A DNA stretch of 64,000 bases from Oceanihabitans gracilariae (GTDB taxonomy: Bacteria > Bacteroidota > Bacteroidia > Flavobacteriales > Flavobacteriaceae), in the NCBI RefSeq assembly GCF_042684485.1, contig NZ_JBHULM010000011.1, positions 1,736,001-1,800,000 of the forward strand, in the 5' to 3' direction. Position 1 is the first letter of the stretch. Every line of letters begins with the position of its first letter. Of the stretch, positions 18,196 to 26,501 are shown piece by piece. The translations under genes were made by a program, and so were the position numbers. The notes beneath the pieces were generated by a model, which had not been told where the DNA came from, did no database searches, and worked only from the letters and a program-made list of their open reading frames with translations.

Positions 18196-18594
18196 ATGTA
18201 CACAGATCCAATAGCGGATTATTTAACTAGAGTTAGAAATGCGGTAAGAGCTAACCACAGAGTGGTAGAAATTCCTGCATCTAACTTGAAAAAAGAAATC
18301 ACTAAAATATTATTCGATCAAGGATATATTTTAAGTTACAAGTTCGATGATTCTTCAGTACAAGGAACAATTAAAATTGCTCTTAAGTACAATAAAGAAA
18401 CAAAAGAACCAGTAATCAAGAAAATTCAAAGAATCAGTAAACCAGGTTTACGTAAGTATGCAAGTTCAAAAGAATTACCTAGAATCTTAAACGGTCTTGG
18501 TATTGCCATTGTTTCTACTTCTCACGGAGTAATGACAGGTAAACAAGCACAGAGAGAGAATGTAGGTGGTGAGGTACTTTGTTACGTTTACTAA
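18196..18594 (+). CDS. rpsH: 30S ribosomal protein S8
   Basis: 132 residues. S8 is a primary 16S rRNA binder. 'TDPIADYLTRVRNAVRA' start and the C-terminal 'GLGIAIVSTSHGVMTGKQA' are diagnostic. 17 bp before rplF. Confidence 0.98.
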   Translation: MYTDPIADYLTRVRNAVRANHRVVEIPASNLKKEITKILFDQGYILSYKFDDSSVQGTIKIALKYNKETKEPVIKKIQRISKPGLRKYASSKELPRILNGLGIAIVSTSHGVMTGKQAQRENVGGEVLCYVY

Positions 18595-18611
18595 TTTAAA
18601 GCCCAAAAGAA

Positions 18612-19154
18612 ATGTCAAGAATAGGAAATAATCCAGTAGCCATTCCAGAAGGCGTAACAGTAGACATTAAAGATAATGTTGTTACTGTAAAAGGTAAATT
18701 AGGAGAATTAACACAAAACTTTGATACTATTGATATCAAAGTAGAAGATGGTAACGTATTAGTTACTCGTTCTTCAGACTCTAAAGATCAAAAAGCAAAA
18801 CATGGTTTATACAGATCATTAATGCATAACATGATTGAAGGTGTATCTAAAGGATGGACTAAAAGTTTAGAGTTAGTAGGTGTAGGATATAGAGCTTCAA
18901 GCCAAGGGCAAAAATTAGATTTAGCTTTAGGTTTTTCGCATAACATAGTAATGGATATTGCTCCAGAGGTGAAAATTGAAACAATTTCAGACAAAGGAAA
19001 AAATCCAATTATCAAATTAACTTCATTTGACAAACAATTAGTTGGTCAAGTAGCTGCAAAAATTCGTGGCTTCCGTAGACCAGAACCTTACAAAGGAAAA
19101 GGTGTTAAGTTTGTTGGAGAAGTATTAAGAAGAAAAGCAGGTAAATCAGCTTAA
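18612..19154 (+). CDS. rplF: 50S ribosomal protein L6
   Basis: 180 residues. L6 sits near the sarcin-ricin loop. 'SRIGNNPVAIPEGV' start and 'RRPEPYKGKGVKFVGEVLRR' end are diagnostic of the duplicated L6 fold. Confidence 0.98.
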   Translation: MSRIGNNPVAIPEGVTVDIKDNVVTVKGKLGELTQNFDTIDIKVEDGNVLVTRSSDSKDQKAKHGLYRSLMHNMIEGVSKGWTKSLELVGVGYRASSQGQKLDLALGFSHNIVMDIAPEVKIETISDKGKNPIIKLTSFDKQLVGQVAAKIRGFRRPEPYKGKGVKFVGEVLRRKAGKSA

Positions 19155-19164
19155 TAAGTAAGTT

Positions 19165-19521
19165 ATGGCACTATCAAAATTCGAAAGAAGAATAAGAATA
19201 AAAAACAGAATTCGTAAGACTGTATCTGGTACAGCTACAAGACCAAGATTATCTGTTTTTAGAAGTAATAAAGAAATTTATGCTCAAATAGTTGACGATG
19301 TAACTGGTAACACTATCAGTGCAGCATCTTCAAGAGATAAAGACATTAGTTCTGCAAAAGGTAATAAATCTGAAATAGCTACTTTAGTAGGTAAATCTGT
19401 TGCCGAAAAAGCAATAAAAGCTGGTATTAATACAATCTCTTTTGATAGAGGTGGTTATTTATACCATGGTAGAATAAAATCATTAGCTGAAGGAGCTAGA
19501 GAAGCAGGACTTAAATTCTAA
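19165..19521 (+). CDS. rplR: 50S ribosomal protein L18
   Basis: 118 residues. L18 binds 5S rRNA with L5. 'RPRLSVFRSNKEIYAQIVDD' and the end 'DRGGYLYHGRIKSLAEGARE' are diagnostic. Confidence 0.98.
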   Translation: MALSKFERRIRIKNRIRKTVSGTATRPRLSVFRSNKEIYAQIVDDVTGNTISAASSRDKDISSAKGNKSEIATLVGKSVAEKAIKAGINTISFDRGGYLYHGRIKSLAEGAREAGLKF

Positions 19522-19527
19522 GAAATT

Positions 19528-20052
19528 ATGTATCAAAAATACAAAAGCGCAGAGCTAGTAAAACCAAGTGGATTAGATCTTAAAGATCGTTTAGTTGGTG
19601 TACAAAGAGTTACTAAAGTAACTAAAGGTGGTAGAGCATTTGGTTTTTCAGCAATCGTAGTGGTTGGTGATGAAGCTGGTGTAGTAGGACACGGATTAGG
19701 AAAATCTAAAGACGTTGCTAGTGCAATTGCAAAAGCAGTAGAAGACGCAAAGAAAAATCTAGTACGTATTCCTCTAGTAAAAAGTACTTTACCACATGAA
19801 CAAAAAGGAAAATTTGGTGGAGCAAGAGTAAACATCATTCCTGCAGCTCCTGGTACAGGAGTAATTGCTGGAGGAGCAGTAAGAACTGTTCTTGAAGCAG
19901 TAGGAGTACACGATGTATTATCTAAATCTCAAGGTTCATCAAACCCTCATAACGTAGTTAAAGCAACTTTTGATGCTTTATTACAATTAAGAGATGCAAG
20001 ATCAATTGCTCGTGATAGAGGAGTTTCTCTTGAAAAAGTTTTTAAAGGATAA
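19528..20052 (+). CDS. rpsE: 30S ribosomal protein S5
   Basis: 174 residues. S5 helps decoding accuracy and mRNA entry. 'LKDRLVGVQRVTKVTKGGRA' and 'GTGVIAGGAVRTVLEAVGV' are diagnostic. Confidence 0.98.
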   Translation: MYQKYKSAELVKPSGLDLKDRLVGVQRVTKVTKGGRAFGFSAIVVVGDEAGVVGHGLGKSKDVASAIAKAVEDAKKNLVRIPLVKSTLPHEQKGKFGGARVNIIPAAPGTGVIAGGAVRTVLEAVGVHDVLSKSQGSSNPHNVVKATFDALLQLRDARSIARDRGVSLEKVFKG

Positions 20053-20064
20053 TAAAGGAAAACG

Positions 20065-20247
20065 ATGGCAAAGATAAAAGTTAAAAAAGTAAAGAGTGCA
20101 ATCAATCGTACGCAAAGACAAAAGAGAACATTAGAAGCTCTTGGTCTTAAAAAGATTGGTCAAGTAGTAGAGCACGATGCCACACCAAATATCCTTGGTA
20201 TGGTTGCTAAAGTTTCACATTTAGTTTCTGTTGAAGAAGCAAAATAA
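20065..20247 (+). CDS. rpmD: 50S ribosomal protein L30
   Basis: 60 residues. 'KVKKVKSAINRTQRQKRTL' and 'VEHDATPNILGMVAKVSHL' fit the short bacterial L30. Conserved place between rpsE and rplO. Confidence 0.95.
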   Translation: MAKIKVKKVKSAINRTQRQKRTLEALGLKKIGQVVEHDATPNILGMVAKVSHLVSVEEAK

Positions 20248-20261
20248 TATAACACTTACAA

Positions 20262-20714
20262 ATGGATTTAAGTAATTTAAAACCTGCAGAAGGTTCAGTA
20301 AAAAATCAAGGTAAACGTATAGGTCGTGGACAAGGTTCTGGAAAAGGTGGTACTGCAACACGTGGTCACAAAGGAGCTAAATCTCGTTCTGGTTACTCTA
20401 AAAAAGTTGGTTTTGAAGGAGGTCAAATGCCTATTCAACGTCGTGTACCTAAATTTGGTTTTACTAATATTAACCGTAAAGACTATCAAGGAATTAATCT
20501 AGATACATTACAACAGTTAATTGACGATAAAAAAATTAAAGATACTCTTGATTTAGATACAATGATTACATTACGTTTAGCTGGTAAAAATGAACTAGTT
20601 AAAATATTAGGACGTGGTGAATTGAAATCTAAACTAACAGTAACAGCGCATAAATTTACAGCAACTGCAAAAGCAGCTATTGAAGCAGCTGGTGGAGAAG
20701 CAGTAACTTTATAA
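20262..20714 (+). CDS. rplO: 50S ribosomal protein L15
   Basis: 150 residues. 'RIGRGQGSGKGGTATRGHKG' is the glycine-rich L15 signature. Binds 23S rRNA late in assembly. 14 bp before secY, the usual neighbour. Confidence 0.98.
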   Translation: MDLSNLKPAEGSVKNQGKRIGRGQGSGKGGTATRGHKGAKSRSGYSKKVGFEGGQMPIQRRVPKFGFTNINRKDYQGINLDTLQQLIDDKKIKDTLDLDTMITLRLAGKNELVKILGRGELKSKLTVTAHKFTATAKAAIEAAGGEAVTL

Positions 20715-20728
20715 TTTAATTAAGAAGC

Positions 20729-22072
20729 ATGAAATTTATAGAGACATTAAAAAATGTTTGGAAAATTGAAGAACTAAGAAACCGAATCGTTTTAACAATT
20801 GGTTTACTCTTAGTATATCGTTTTGGAGCACAAGTAGTACTTCCAGGTATAGATGCTTCACAATTAGAAGGTATACAAGGTAATACTGAAGATGGTTTAT
20901 TAGGTTTATTAAACGCATTTACAGGAGGAGCATTTGCTAATGCATCTGTTTTTGCTCTTGGTATCATGCCTTACATTTCTGCTTCTATTGTAGTTCAGTT
21001 AATGGGAATAGCTATTCCTTATTTACAAAAACTACAAAAAGAAGGAGCAAGTGGACAAAAGAAGATCACGCAAATTACACGTTGGTTAACTATTGCAATA
21101 TGTTTGGTACAAGCACCAGGATATTTAGCAAGTTTACCAGCTTTAGGTATTCCTCAATCTGCCTTTTTACTAGGGCAAGGAGGTTTATTCTATTTCTCTT
21201 CTGTTATTATTTTAGTAACAGGATGTATATTTGCAATGTGGTTAGGTGAGAAGATTACAGATAAAGGTATTGGTAATGGTATTTCATTATTAATTATGGT
21301 TGGTATTATTGCAACCTTACCTAAAAACTTCTTACTTAATGCATCTTCTAGATTAGAAGGAAATAACGTTATGTTAATTCTTTTTGAACTTGTAATTTGG
21401 TTAGCAATTATTGCAGCAAGTATTATGCTTGTAATGGCTGTTAGAAAAATTGCAGTACAATACGCTAGAAGAACCGCTTCAGGAGGTTATGAAAAGAATG
21501 TATTTGGGTCAAGACAATATATTCCATTAAAACTGAATGCTTCAGGAGTAATGCCAATTATATTTGCACAAGCAATTATGTTTGTACCAGGTTTAATAGG
21601 CGGATCTTCATTCTTAAAAGATACTGCAGCCGGACAATGGATGCAAACAAATTTTTCTGATATGTTTGGCTTTTGGTACAACTTAATATTTGCTTTATTA
21701 ATTATAGTATTTACTTATTTTTATACAGCAATTACAGTACCAACAAATAAAATGGCAGACGATCTTAAACGTAGCGGAGGATTTATTCCTGGTATACGTC
21801 CTGGATCTGAAACTTCAGAATATCTAGATAAAATCATGTCGCAAATAACATTACCTGGTTCTATATTTTTAGCACTTATTGCTGTGTTCCCAGCATTTAT
21901 AGTTAAGCTAATGAATGTGCAATCTGGTTGGGCCTTATTTTTTGGTGGTACATCACTATTAATTATGGTTGGAGTTGCAATTGACACTATGCAACAAGTA
22001 AATTCTTACTTGTTAAATAGACACTATGATGGCTTGATGAAAACTGGTAAAAATAGAAAGGCAGTAGCTTAA
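20729..22072 (+). CDS. secY: Sec translocon subunit SecY
   Basis: 447 residues with about ten predicted membrane helices. SecY forms the protein-conducting channel of the inner membrane. Family signatures are 'GIMPYISASIVVQLM' in TM2 and the C-terminal 'NSYLLNRHYDGLMK'. It exports the many signal-peptide proteins seen elsewhere in this window. adk and map, which follow secY in many bacteria, are absent here, and infA comes next after 10 bp. Confidence 0.98.
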   Translation: MKFIETLKNVWKIEELRNRIVLTIGLLLVYRFGAQVVLPGIDASQLEGIQGNTEDGLLGLLNAFTGGAFANASVFALGIMPYISASIVVQLMGIAIPYLQKLQKEGASGQKKITQITRWLTIAICLVQAPGYLASLPALGIPQSAFLLGQGGLFYFSSVIILVTGCIFAMWLGEKITDKGIGNGISLLIMVGIIATLPKNFLLNASSRLEGNNVMLILFELVIWLAIIAASIMLVMAVRKIAVQYARRTASGGYEKNVFGSRQYIPLKLNASGVMPIIFAQAIMFVPGLIGGSSFLKDTAAGQWMQTNFSDMFGFWYNLIFALLIIVFTYFYTAITVPTNKMADDLKRSGGFIPGIRPGSETSEYLDKIMSQITLPGSIFLALIAVFPAFIVKLMNVQSGWALFFGGTSLLIMVGVAIDTMQQVNSYLLNRHYDGLMKTGKNRKAVA

Positions 22073-22082
22073 TTTATATACT

Positions 22083-22298
22083 ATGGCAAAACAGGCAGCA
22101 ATAGAACAAGACGGAACAATAATTGAAGCATTATCTAATGCAATGTTCCGTGTTGAATTAGAAAATGGTCACATTGTGACAGCACATATCTCAGGTAAGA
22201 TGCGTATGCATTATATTAAATTATTACCAGGAGATAAAGTAAAATTAGAAATGAGTCCTTACGATTTAACGAAGGCTCGTATAACTTATAGATACTAA
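22083..22298 (+). CDS. infA: Translation initiation factor IF-1
   Basis: 71 residues, an OB-fold protein that binds the A site of the 30S subunit at initiation. 'GTIIEALSNAMFRVELENGH' and 'SPYDLTKARITYRY' are diagnostic. It sits between secY and rpmJ with 10-bp gaps. Confidence 0.98.
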   Translation: MAKQAAIEQDGTIIEALSNAMFRVELENGHIVTAHISGKMRMHYIKLLPGDKVKLEMSPYDLTKARITYRY

Positions 22299-22308
22299 TA
22301 CCAATACG

Positions 22309-22425
22309 ATGAAAGTAAGAGCATCAGTTAAAAAAAGAAGCGCAGATTGTAAAATAGTGCGTAGAAAAGGTAGACTTTACGTGATTAACAAAAAGAATCC
22401 TAGATTCAAACAAAGACAAGGGTAA
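22309..22425 (+). CDS. rpmJ: 50S ribosomal protein L36, zinc-ribbon residues lost
   Basis: 38 residues: starts MKVRASVKKRSADCKIVRRK and ends KKNPRFKQRQG. The canonical zinc-binding set (Cys11, Cys14, Cys27, His32/33) is reduced to Cys14 alone; the other positions read Ser, Asn and Phe. This is a zinc-independent L36. The gene begins 10 bp after infA and ends 2 bp before rpsM, so it is clearly part of the operon. Confidence 0.95.
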   Translation: MKVRASVKKRSADCKIVRRKGRLYVINKKNPRFKQRQG

Positions 22426-22427
22426 TT

Positions 22428-22802
22428 ATGGCAAGAATTGCAGGTGTAGACATACCAAAACAGAAAAGAGGAGTAATATCTCTAACTTATATCTACGGAG
22501 TAGGTAGAAGCAGATCAAAAGAAATTTTAGCAGCAGCTAAAGTTGACGAAAGTATTAAAGTTCAAGATTGGAACGATGACCAAATAGCAGCCATTCGTGA
22601 TGCTGTAGGTACGTACACAATTGAGGGTGAATTACGTTCTGAAACTCAAATAAACATTAAGCGATTAATGGATATTGGATGTTACAGAGGTATTCGTCAT
22701 AGATCTGGTCTTCCATTAAGAGGACAAAGAACTAAAAACAACTCTAGAACTAGAAAAGGTAGAAGAAAAACTGTTGCTAACAAGAAAAAAGCAACTAAAT
22801 AA
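22428..22802 (+). CDS. rpsM: 30S ribosomal protein S13
   Basis: 124 residues. S13 bridges to the 50S subunit. 'ARIAGVDIPKQKRGVISLTY' start and 'RHRSGLPLRGQRTKNNSRTR' are diagnostic. Confidence 0.98.
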   Translation: MARIAGVDIPKQKRGVISLTYIYGVGRSRSKEILAAAKVDESIKVQDWNDDQIAAIRDAVGTYTIEGELRSETQINIKRLMDIGCYRGIRHRSGLPLRGQRTKNNSRTRKGRRKTVANKKKATK

Positions 22803-22806
22803 TAAT

Positions 22807-22876
22807 ATAGTCTTTAGTCTTTAGACGTTGGAAAGAATCTGTTTGAAATTTAACGGTTTAGGATTCTAGCGACTAT
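22807..22876 (+). promoter_or_regulatory. Folded spacer between rpsM and rpsK
   Basis: The 101-bp spacer can fold into nested stems: an outer 6-bp helix (ATAGTC 22807-22812 with GACTAT 22871-22876) and an inner 5-bp helix (GAATC 22835-22839 with GATTC 22862-22866). No T-run follows and no promoter box was seen, so this looks like a regulatory or processing element rather than a terminator. Confidence 0.4.
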
Positions 22877-22903
22877 TAACTAAAACTAAAAGCTAAATAT
22901 AAT

Positions 22904-23287
22904 ATGGCAAAGTCAAGTACTAAAAAACGTAAAGTTATAGTAGATGCTGTTGGAGAAGCACACATTACTGCTTCTTTTAATAACATCATTATTTCACTTA
23001 CCAATAAAAAAGGAGACGTTATTTCATGGTCTTCAGCTGGTAAAATGGGATTTAGAGGTTCTAAAAAGAACACTCCATATGCTGCACAATTAGCTGCAGA
23101 AGATGCTGCAGGTGTAGCTAAAGAAGCTGGTTTAAAGAAAGTGAAAGCTTACGTTAAAGGACCAGGAAATGGTAGAGAATCTGCTATTCGTTCTATTCAT
23201 AATGCAGGAATTGAAGTAACAGAAATTATTGATGTTACACCATTACCACATAATGGATGTCGTCCTCCTAAACGTAGAAGAGTATAA
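22904..23287 (+). CDS. rpsK: 30S ribosomal protein S11
   Basis: 127 residues. S11 lies on the 30S platform. 'AHITASFNNIIISLTNKKGD' and the C-terminal 'DVTPLPHNGCRPPKRRRV' are diagnostic. A strong terminator follows directly. Confidence 0.98.
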   Translation: MAKSSTKKRKVIVDAVGEAHITASFNNIIISLTNKKGDVISWSSAGKMGFRGSKKNTPYAAQLAAEDAAGVAKEAGLKKVKAYVKGPGNGRESAIRSIHNAGIEVTEIIDVTPLPHNGCRPPKRRRV

Positions 23288-23300
23288 TTTACTTATTTTT

Positions 23301-23345
23301 AAAATGAAATAGCAGCTGTTTATATAGTTGCTATTTCATTTTTTA
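23301..23345 (+). terminator. Strong terminator after rpsK, overlapping the rpsD promoter
   Basis: A 14-bp perfect stem (AAAATGAAATAGCA / TGCTATTTCATTTT, 23301-23314 and 23329-23342) with a 14-base loop and trailing T. It separates rpsK from rpsD transcription. Confidence 0.9.
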
Positions 23346-23357
23346 TATGTAAATTTG
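23328..23357 (+). promoter_or_regulatory. Housekeeping promoter of rpsD-rpoA-rplQ
   Basis: TTG at 23328-23330, exactly 19 bp, then TAAATTTG at 23350-23357, matching the Bacteroidota consensus. Its -33 element lies inside the descending arm of the rpsK terminator hairpin. Confidence 0.85.
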
Positions 23358-23403
23358 CAAACTGAAAAAAATTAATATAAACAAGTATTAAAAAAGAGAA
23401 CAA

Positions 23404-23444
23404 CATTTGTCGAAGGATAAGATTAAGACCTTAATTCACAAATG
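23404..23444 (+). promoter_or_regulatory. rpsD leader hairpin
   Basis: CATTTGT (23404-23410) pairs with ACAAATG (23438-23444), and inside it AAGG (23413-23416) pairs with CCTT (23429-23432). The stem lies between the promoter and the rpsD start and has no T-run, as expected for an mRNA leader bound by a ribosomal protein such as S4. The binding partner is inferred. Confidence 0.5.
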
Positions 23445-23464
23445 CTCTTAAAAAACAATTTATT

Positions 23465-24070
23465 ATGGCAAGATATACTGGTCCTAAAACTAAAATAGCT
23501 CGTAAATTTGGAGAAGCTATATTTGGAGAAGACAAATCTTTTGAAAAAAGAAATTACCCTCCAGGACAACACGGAAACGCTAGACGTCGTGGAAAAAAAT
23601 CTGAATACGCAATCCAATTAATGGAAAAACAAAAAGCTAAATATACTTATGGTATTTTAGAGCGTCAATTTAGAGGTTTATTTAAAAAAGCAACAGCTGC
23701 ACAAGGTATTACAGGTGAAGTTTTATTACAACTTTGCGAGTCTAGATTAGACAACGTAGTATACAGAATGGGAATCTCTCCTTCTAGATCTGGAGCAAGA
23801 CAATTAGTATCTCACAAGCACATTACAGTAAACGGAGAATTAGTAAATATTCCTTCTTACCAATTAAAAGCTGGTGATGTTGTTGCAGTAAGAGAAAAAT
23901 CAAAATCACTTGAAGCTATTGATAGATCTTTATCAAACTCAAGTCAAGTTTACGAATGGATTACTTGGAACAATGATACTAAGCAAGGAACATATGTTTC
24001 TGTACCTGCTAGAATTCAAATTCCAGAAAACATCAACGAGCAGTTCATCGTAGAATTATATTCTAAATAA
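23465..24070 (+). CDS. rpsD: 30S ribosomal protein S4
   Basis: 201 residues. S4 initiates 16S assembly. 'ARYTGPKTKIARKFGEAIFG' start and an S4 RNA-binding domain with 'LCESRLDNVVYRMGISPSR' are diagnostic. It has its own promoter and a structured leader. In several bacteria S4 is the autoregulator of its operon. Confidence 0.98.
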   Translation: MARYTGPKTKIARKFGEAIFGEDKSFEKRNYPPGQHGNARRRGKKSEYAIQLMEKQKAKYTYGILERQFRGLFKKATAAQGITGEVLLQLCESRLDNVVYRMGISPSRSGARQLVSHKHITVNGELVNIPSYQLKAGDVVAVREKSKSLEAIDRSLSNSSQVYEWITWNNDTKQGTYVSVPARIQIPENINEQFIVELYSK

Positions 24071-24094
24071 TAAATTAATCATATTGGTATATAG

Positions 24095-24145
24095 CCAAAG
24101 GATTTATAAGCGATCTTCAAACTTTTAAATCGCGCAACTATATAA
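24095..24145 (+). promoter_or_regulatory. Structured rpsD-rpoA spacer
   Basis: GCGAT (24110-24114) pairs with ATCGC (24129-24133), and an outer TATATAG...CTATATA pairing can enclose it. No T-run and no TANNTTTG box were seen. Possibly a regulatory or processing site that tunes rpoA output relative to rpsD. Confidence 0.35.
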
Positions 24146-24165
24146 CAATTAAAACGAAGAAAAAA

Positions 24166-25158
24166 ATGGCAGTATTTAATTTTCAAAAACCGGATAAGGT
24201 AATCATGATTGATTCTACAGATTTTGAAGGGAAATTCGAATTTCGTCCTTTAGAACCTGGATATGGATTAACAGTTGGAAACGCTTTAAGAAGAGTTTTA
24301 CTTTCTTCTTTAGAAGGGTTTGCAATTACTTCTGTAAGAATGGAAGGTGTAGATCATGAGTTTTCTACTATTCCTGGTGTTGTTGAAGACGTAACAGAAA
24401 TGATTTTAAACTTAAAACAAATGCGTTTTAAGCGTCAAATAGAAGATGTAGATAACGAGTCTGTTTCTATTTCTATTTCTGGTCAAGAACAAATTACAGC
24501 TGGAGATTTTCAAAAATTTATTTCAGGATTCCAAGTATTAAATTCAGAATTAGTAATCTGTAACTTAGATCCTAAAGTAAATGTTAACATGGAGATTACC
24601 ATTGAAAAAGGTAGAGGTTATGTGCCTGCAGAAGAAAACAAAAAATCATCTGCACCAATAGGAACAATCTTTACAGATTCAATTTACACTCCAATAAAAA
24701 ATGTTAAGTATAGCATTGAAAACTTCCGTGTAGAGCAAAAAACAGATTACGAAAAATTAGTTTTCGAAATTATTACTGATGGTTCTATTACTCCACAAGA
24801 TGCATTAACAGAAGCAGCTAAAACATTAATTCACCACTTCATGTTATTCTCTGATGAGCGTATCACTTTAGAAGCGGATGAAATTGCACAAACAGAAACT
24901 TATGATGAAGAATCTCTTCACATGAGACAACTACTAAAAACTAAATTAGTAGATATGGATTTATCTGTACGTGCTCTTAACTGTTTAAAAGCAGCAGAAG
25001 TAGATACATTAGGAGACTTAGTATCTTTCAATAAAAACGACTTAATGAAATTCCGTAACTTCGGTAAAAAATCATTAACAGAGCTTGAAGAGCTTGTAAA
25101 TGTTAAAGGTTTAAACTTTGGTATGGATCTTTCAAAATATAAATTAGATAAAGATTAA
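24166..25158 (+). CDS. rpoA: RNA polymerase alpha subunit
   Basis: 330 residues. Alpha dimerises to start polymerase assembly; its C-terminal domain binds UP elements and activators. N-terminal domain has 'GYGLTVGNALRRVLLSSLEG'; the C-terminal domain with 'LDMDLSVRALNCLKAAEVDT'-like helix-hairpin-helix and 'LMKFRNFGKKSLTELEELV' is intact. Preceded by a 95-bp structured spacer. Confidence 0.97.
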   Translation: MAVFNFQKPDKVIMIDSTDFEGKFEFRPLEPGYGLTVGNALRRVLLSSLEGFAITSVRMEGVDHEFSTIPGVVEDVTEMILNLKQMRFKRQIEDVDNESVSISISGQEQITAGDFQKFISGFQVLNSELVICNLDPKVNVNMEITIEKGRGYVPAEENKKSSAPIGTIFTDSIYTPIKNVKYSIENFRVEQKTDYEKLVFEIITDGSITPQDALTEAAKTLIHHFMLFSDERITLEADEIAQTETYDEESLHMRQLLKTKLVDMDLSVRALNCLKAAEVDTLGDLVSFNKNDLMKFRNFGKKSLTELEELVNVKGLNFGMDLSKYKLDKD

Positions 25159-25161
25159 TTA

Positions 25162-25204
25162 CTTCATATTTTGCTCCTCAATAGTGAGTTAGAGCAAGAT
25201 GAAG
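25162..25204 (+). promoter_or_regulatory. Three-part leader hairpin before rplQ
   Basis: Nested pairings: CTTCAT (25162-25167) with ATGAAG (25199-25204), TTGCTC (25171-25176) with GAGCAA (25192-25197), and CTCA (25177-25180) with TGAG (25185-25188) closing a 4-base loop. It ends 16 bp before the rplQ start codon and lacks a T-run, so an autoregulatory or translation-control role is more likely than termination. Confidence 0.5.
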
Positions 25205-25220
25205 CTAAAACAAAAAGGTC

Positions 25221-25691
25221 ATGAGACACGGAAAAAAAGTAAACCACTTAGGTAGACAAACAGCACACAGAAAAGCAATGTTAGCTAATATGGCTTGTTC
25301 TTTAATAGAGCACAAACGTATTAATACAACAGTAGCTAAAGCAAAAGCTTTAAAGCAGTTTGTAGAACCAATGATTACAAAATCTAAAGAAGATACAACA
25401 CACAACAGACGTATTGTTTTTTCTAGATTAAGACAAAAAGAAGCAGTTACTGAATTATTTAGAGAAGTAGCTACTAAAGTTGGTGATCGTCCAGGTGGAT
25501 ATACTCGTATTATCAAATTAGGTAATCGTTTAGGAGATAACGCTGATATGGCTATGATTGAACTTGTAGATTACAATGAAATCTATAATGCAGATAAGAA
25601 AGCTAAGAAATCTACTCGTAGAAGTAGAAGAGGTGGTAGCAAAACTACTGCTCCAGCTGTAGAAACAAAAGCTACAAACGAAGAGGAATAA
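25221..25691 (+). CDS. rplQ: 50S ribosomal protein L17
   Basis: 156 residues. 'MRHGKKVNHLGRQTAHRKAM' start and 'GDRPGGYTRIIKLGNRLGD' are diagnostic. A Lys/Ser/Thr-rich C-terminal extension of about 35 residues goes beyond the E. coli length, as is common in Bacteroidota. Last gene of the ribosomal run, followed by a terminator. Confidence 0.98.
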   Translation: MRHGKKVNHLGRQTAHRKAMLANMACSLIEHKRINTTVAKAKALKQFVEPMITKSKEDTTHNRRIVFSRLRQKEAVTELFREVATKVGDRPGGYTRIIKLGNRLGDNADMAMIELVDYNEIYNADKKAKKSTRRSRRGGSKTTAPAVETKATNEEE

Positions 25692-25714
25692 AAATAACAT
25701 ATTTTTAACACCCT

Positions 25715-25752
25715 AAAAAAGGCAAACTTTAAGAAGTTTGCCTTTTTTTTTT
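25715..25752 (+). terminator. Terminator at the end of the ribosomal cluster
   Basis: A 9-bp GGCAAACTT / AAGTTTGCC stem flanked by A-tract and a run of ten T. Ends the rpsD-rpoA-rplQ transcript. Confidence 0.95.
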
Positions 25753-25788
25753 AAATTTACCAAAACAAAAAATAACATTATTTATACT

Positions 25789-26493
25789 ATGAAAAAACTC
25801 CTTTTAATTACACTCCTATTAAGCGCAAATTTTATTTTCTCCCAACAAAGCGCATCTTTAATCTTAAATAATGATTCAGATAATTATGGAGGGTTTAATA
25901 TGAAGAATGGAGTTTGGATAAAGAATAAAGCAGTCGAAACAGATATAGTAGGTACTAATTATTTATTTAAAAACTGGCTTAATAAAGCAGTGGTTTATGA
26001 TAATGAAGACAAAGGCTATAAATTACCAAATTGTAACTTTAATATTCAGTATAATAGATTTGAATCTAATTTAAGCGATGTATCTGTAGATTCTATTTTT
26101 TCTTTTGATTCAAGAACCATTAAAAAGTTTGTTATTGCTAACAAAACCTTTTTAAAGAAAAAAGTAGATGGTAAAGGAAGTAACTATTTTATGGAGTTAA
26201 TAGCTTTAGGAACCGAGTTCTCTTTATATAAAGAATACAGTTCTAAATTAGTGTATGCACAAGTAAACCCAATGACTTCTCAAAAATTAGGAAATGATAT
26301 GATAAAAATATCAGAAGAATACTATACAGAAAAAGATGGTGTGCTTACTCCTCTTAAACAAAAGAAATCAGCAATATTAAGTTTAATGTCTAGTAAGAAA
26401 AAAGAAGTTAAAAGCTTTATAAAAGAAAATAAACTCTCTGTTTCTAATGAAGCAGATCTTTATAAAATATTTAATTACTATAATTCATTATAG
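25789..26493 (+). CDS. Exported protein of unknown function, tandem paralogue 1
   Basis: 234 residues from ATG at 25789. The upstream in-frame start lies inside the rplQ terminator, and the signal peptide begins at this ATG (MKKLLLITLLLSANFIFSQ). The mature protein is soluble and secreted or periplasmic, without a lipobox or membrane span. About half of it aligns with the next gene: shared 'YLFKNWLNKAVVYD', 'LPNCNFNIQYNRFES', 'MTSQKLG' and the C-terminal Lys-rich 'SLMSSKKKEVKSF'. The pair is separated by a terminator, so each is transcribed alone. I recognise no family. Confidence 0.75.
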   Translation: MKKLLLITLLLSANFIFSQQSASLILNNDSDNYGGFNMKNGVWIKNKAVETDIVGTNYLFKNWLNKAVVYDNEDKGYKLPNCNFNIQYNRFESNLSDVSVDSIFSFDSRTIKKFVIANKTFLKKKVDGKGSNYFMELIALGTEFSLYKEYSSKLVYAQVNPMTSQKLGNDMIKISEEYYTEKDGVLTPLKQKKSAILSLMSSKKKEVKSFIKENKLSVSNEADLYKIFNYYNSL

Positions 26494-26501
26494 AAAAATA
26501 C

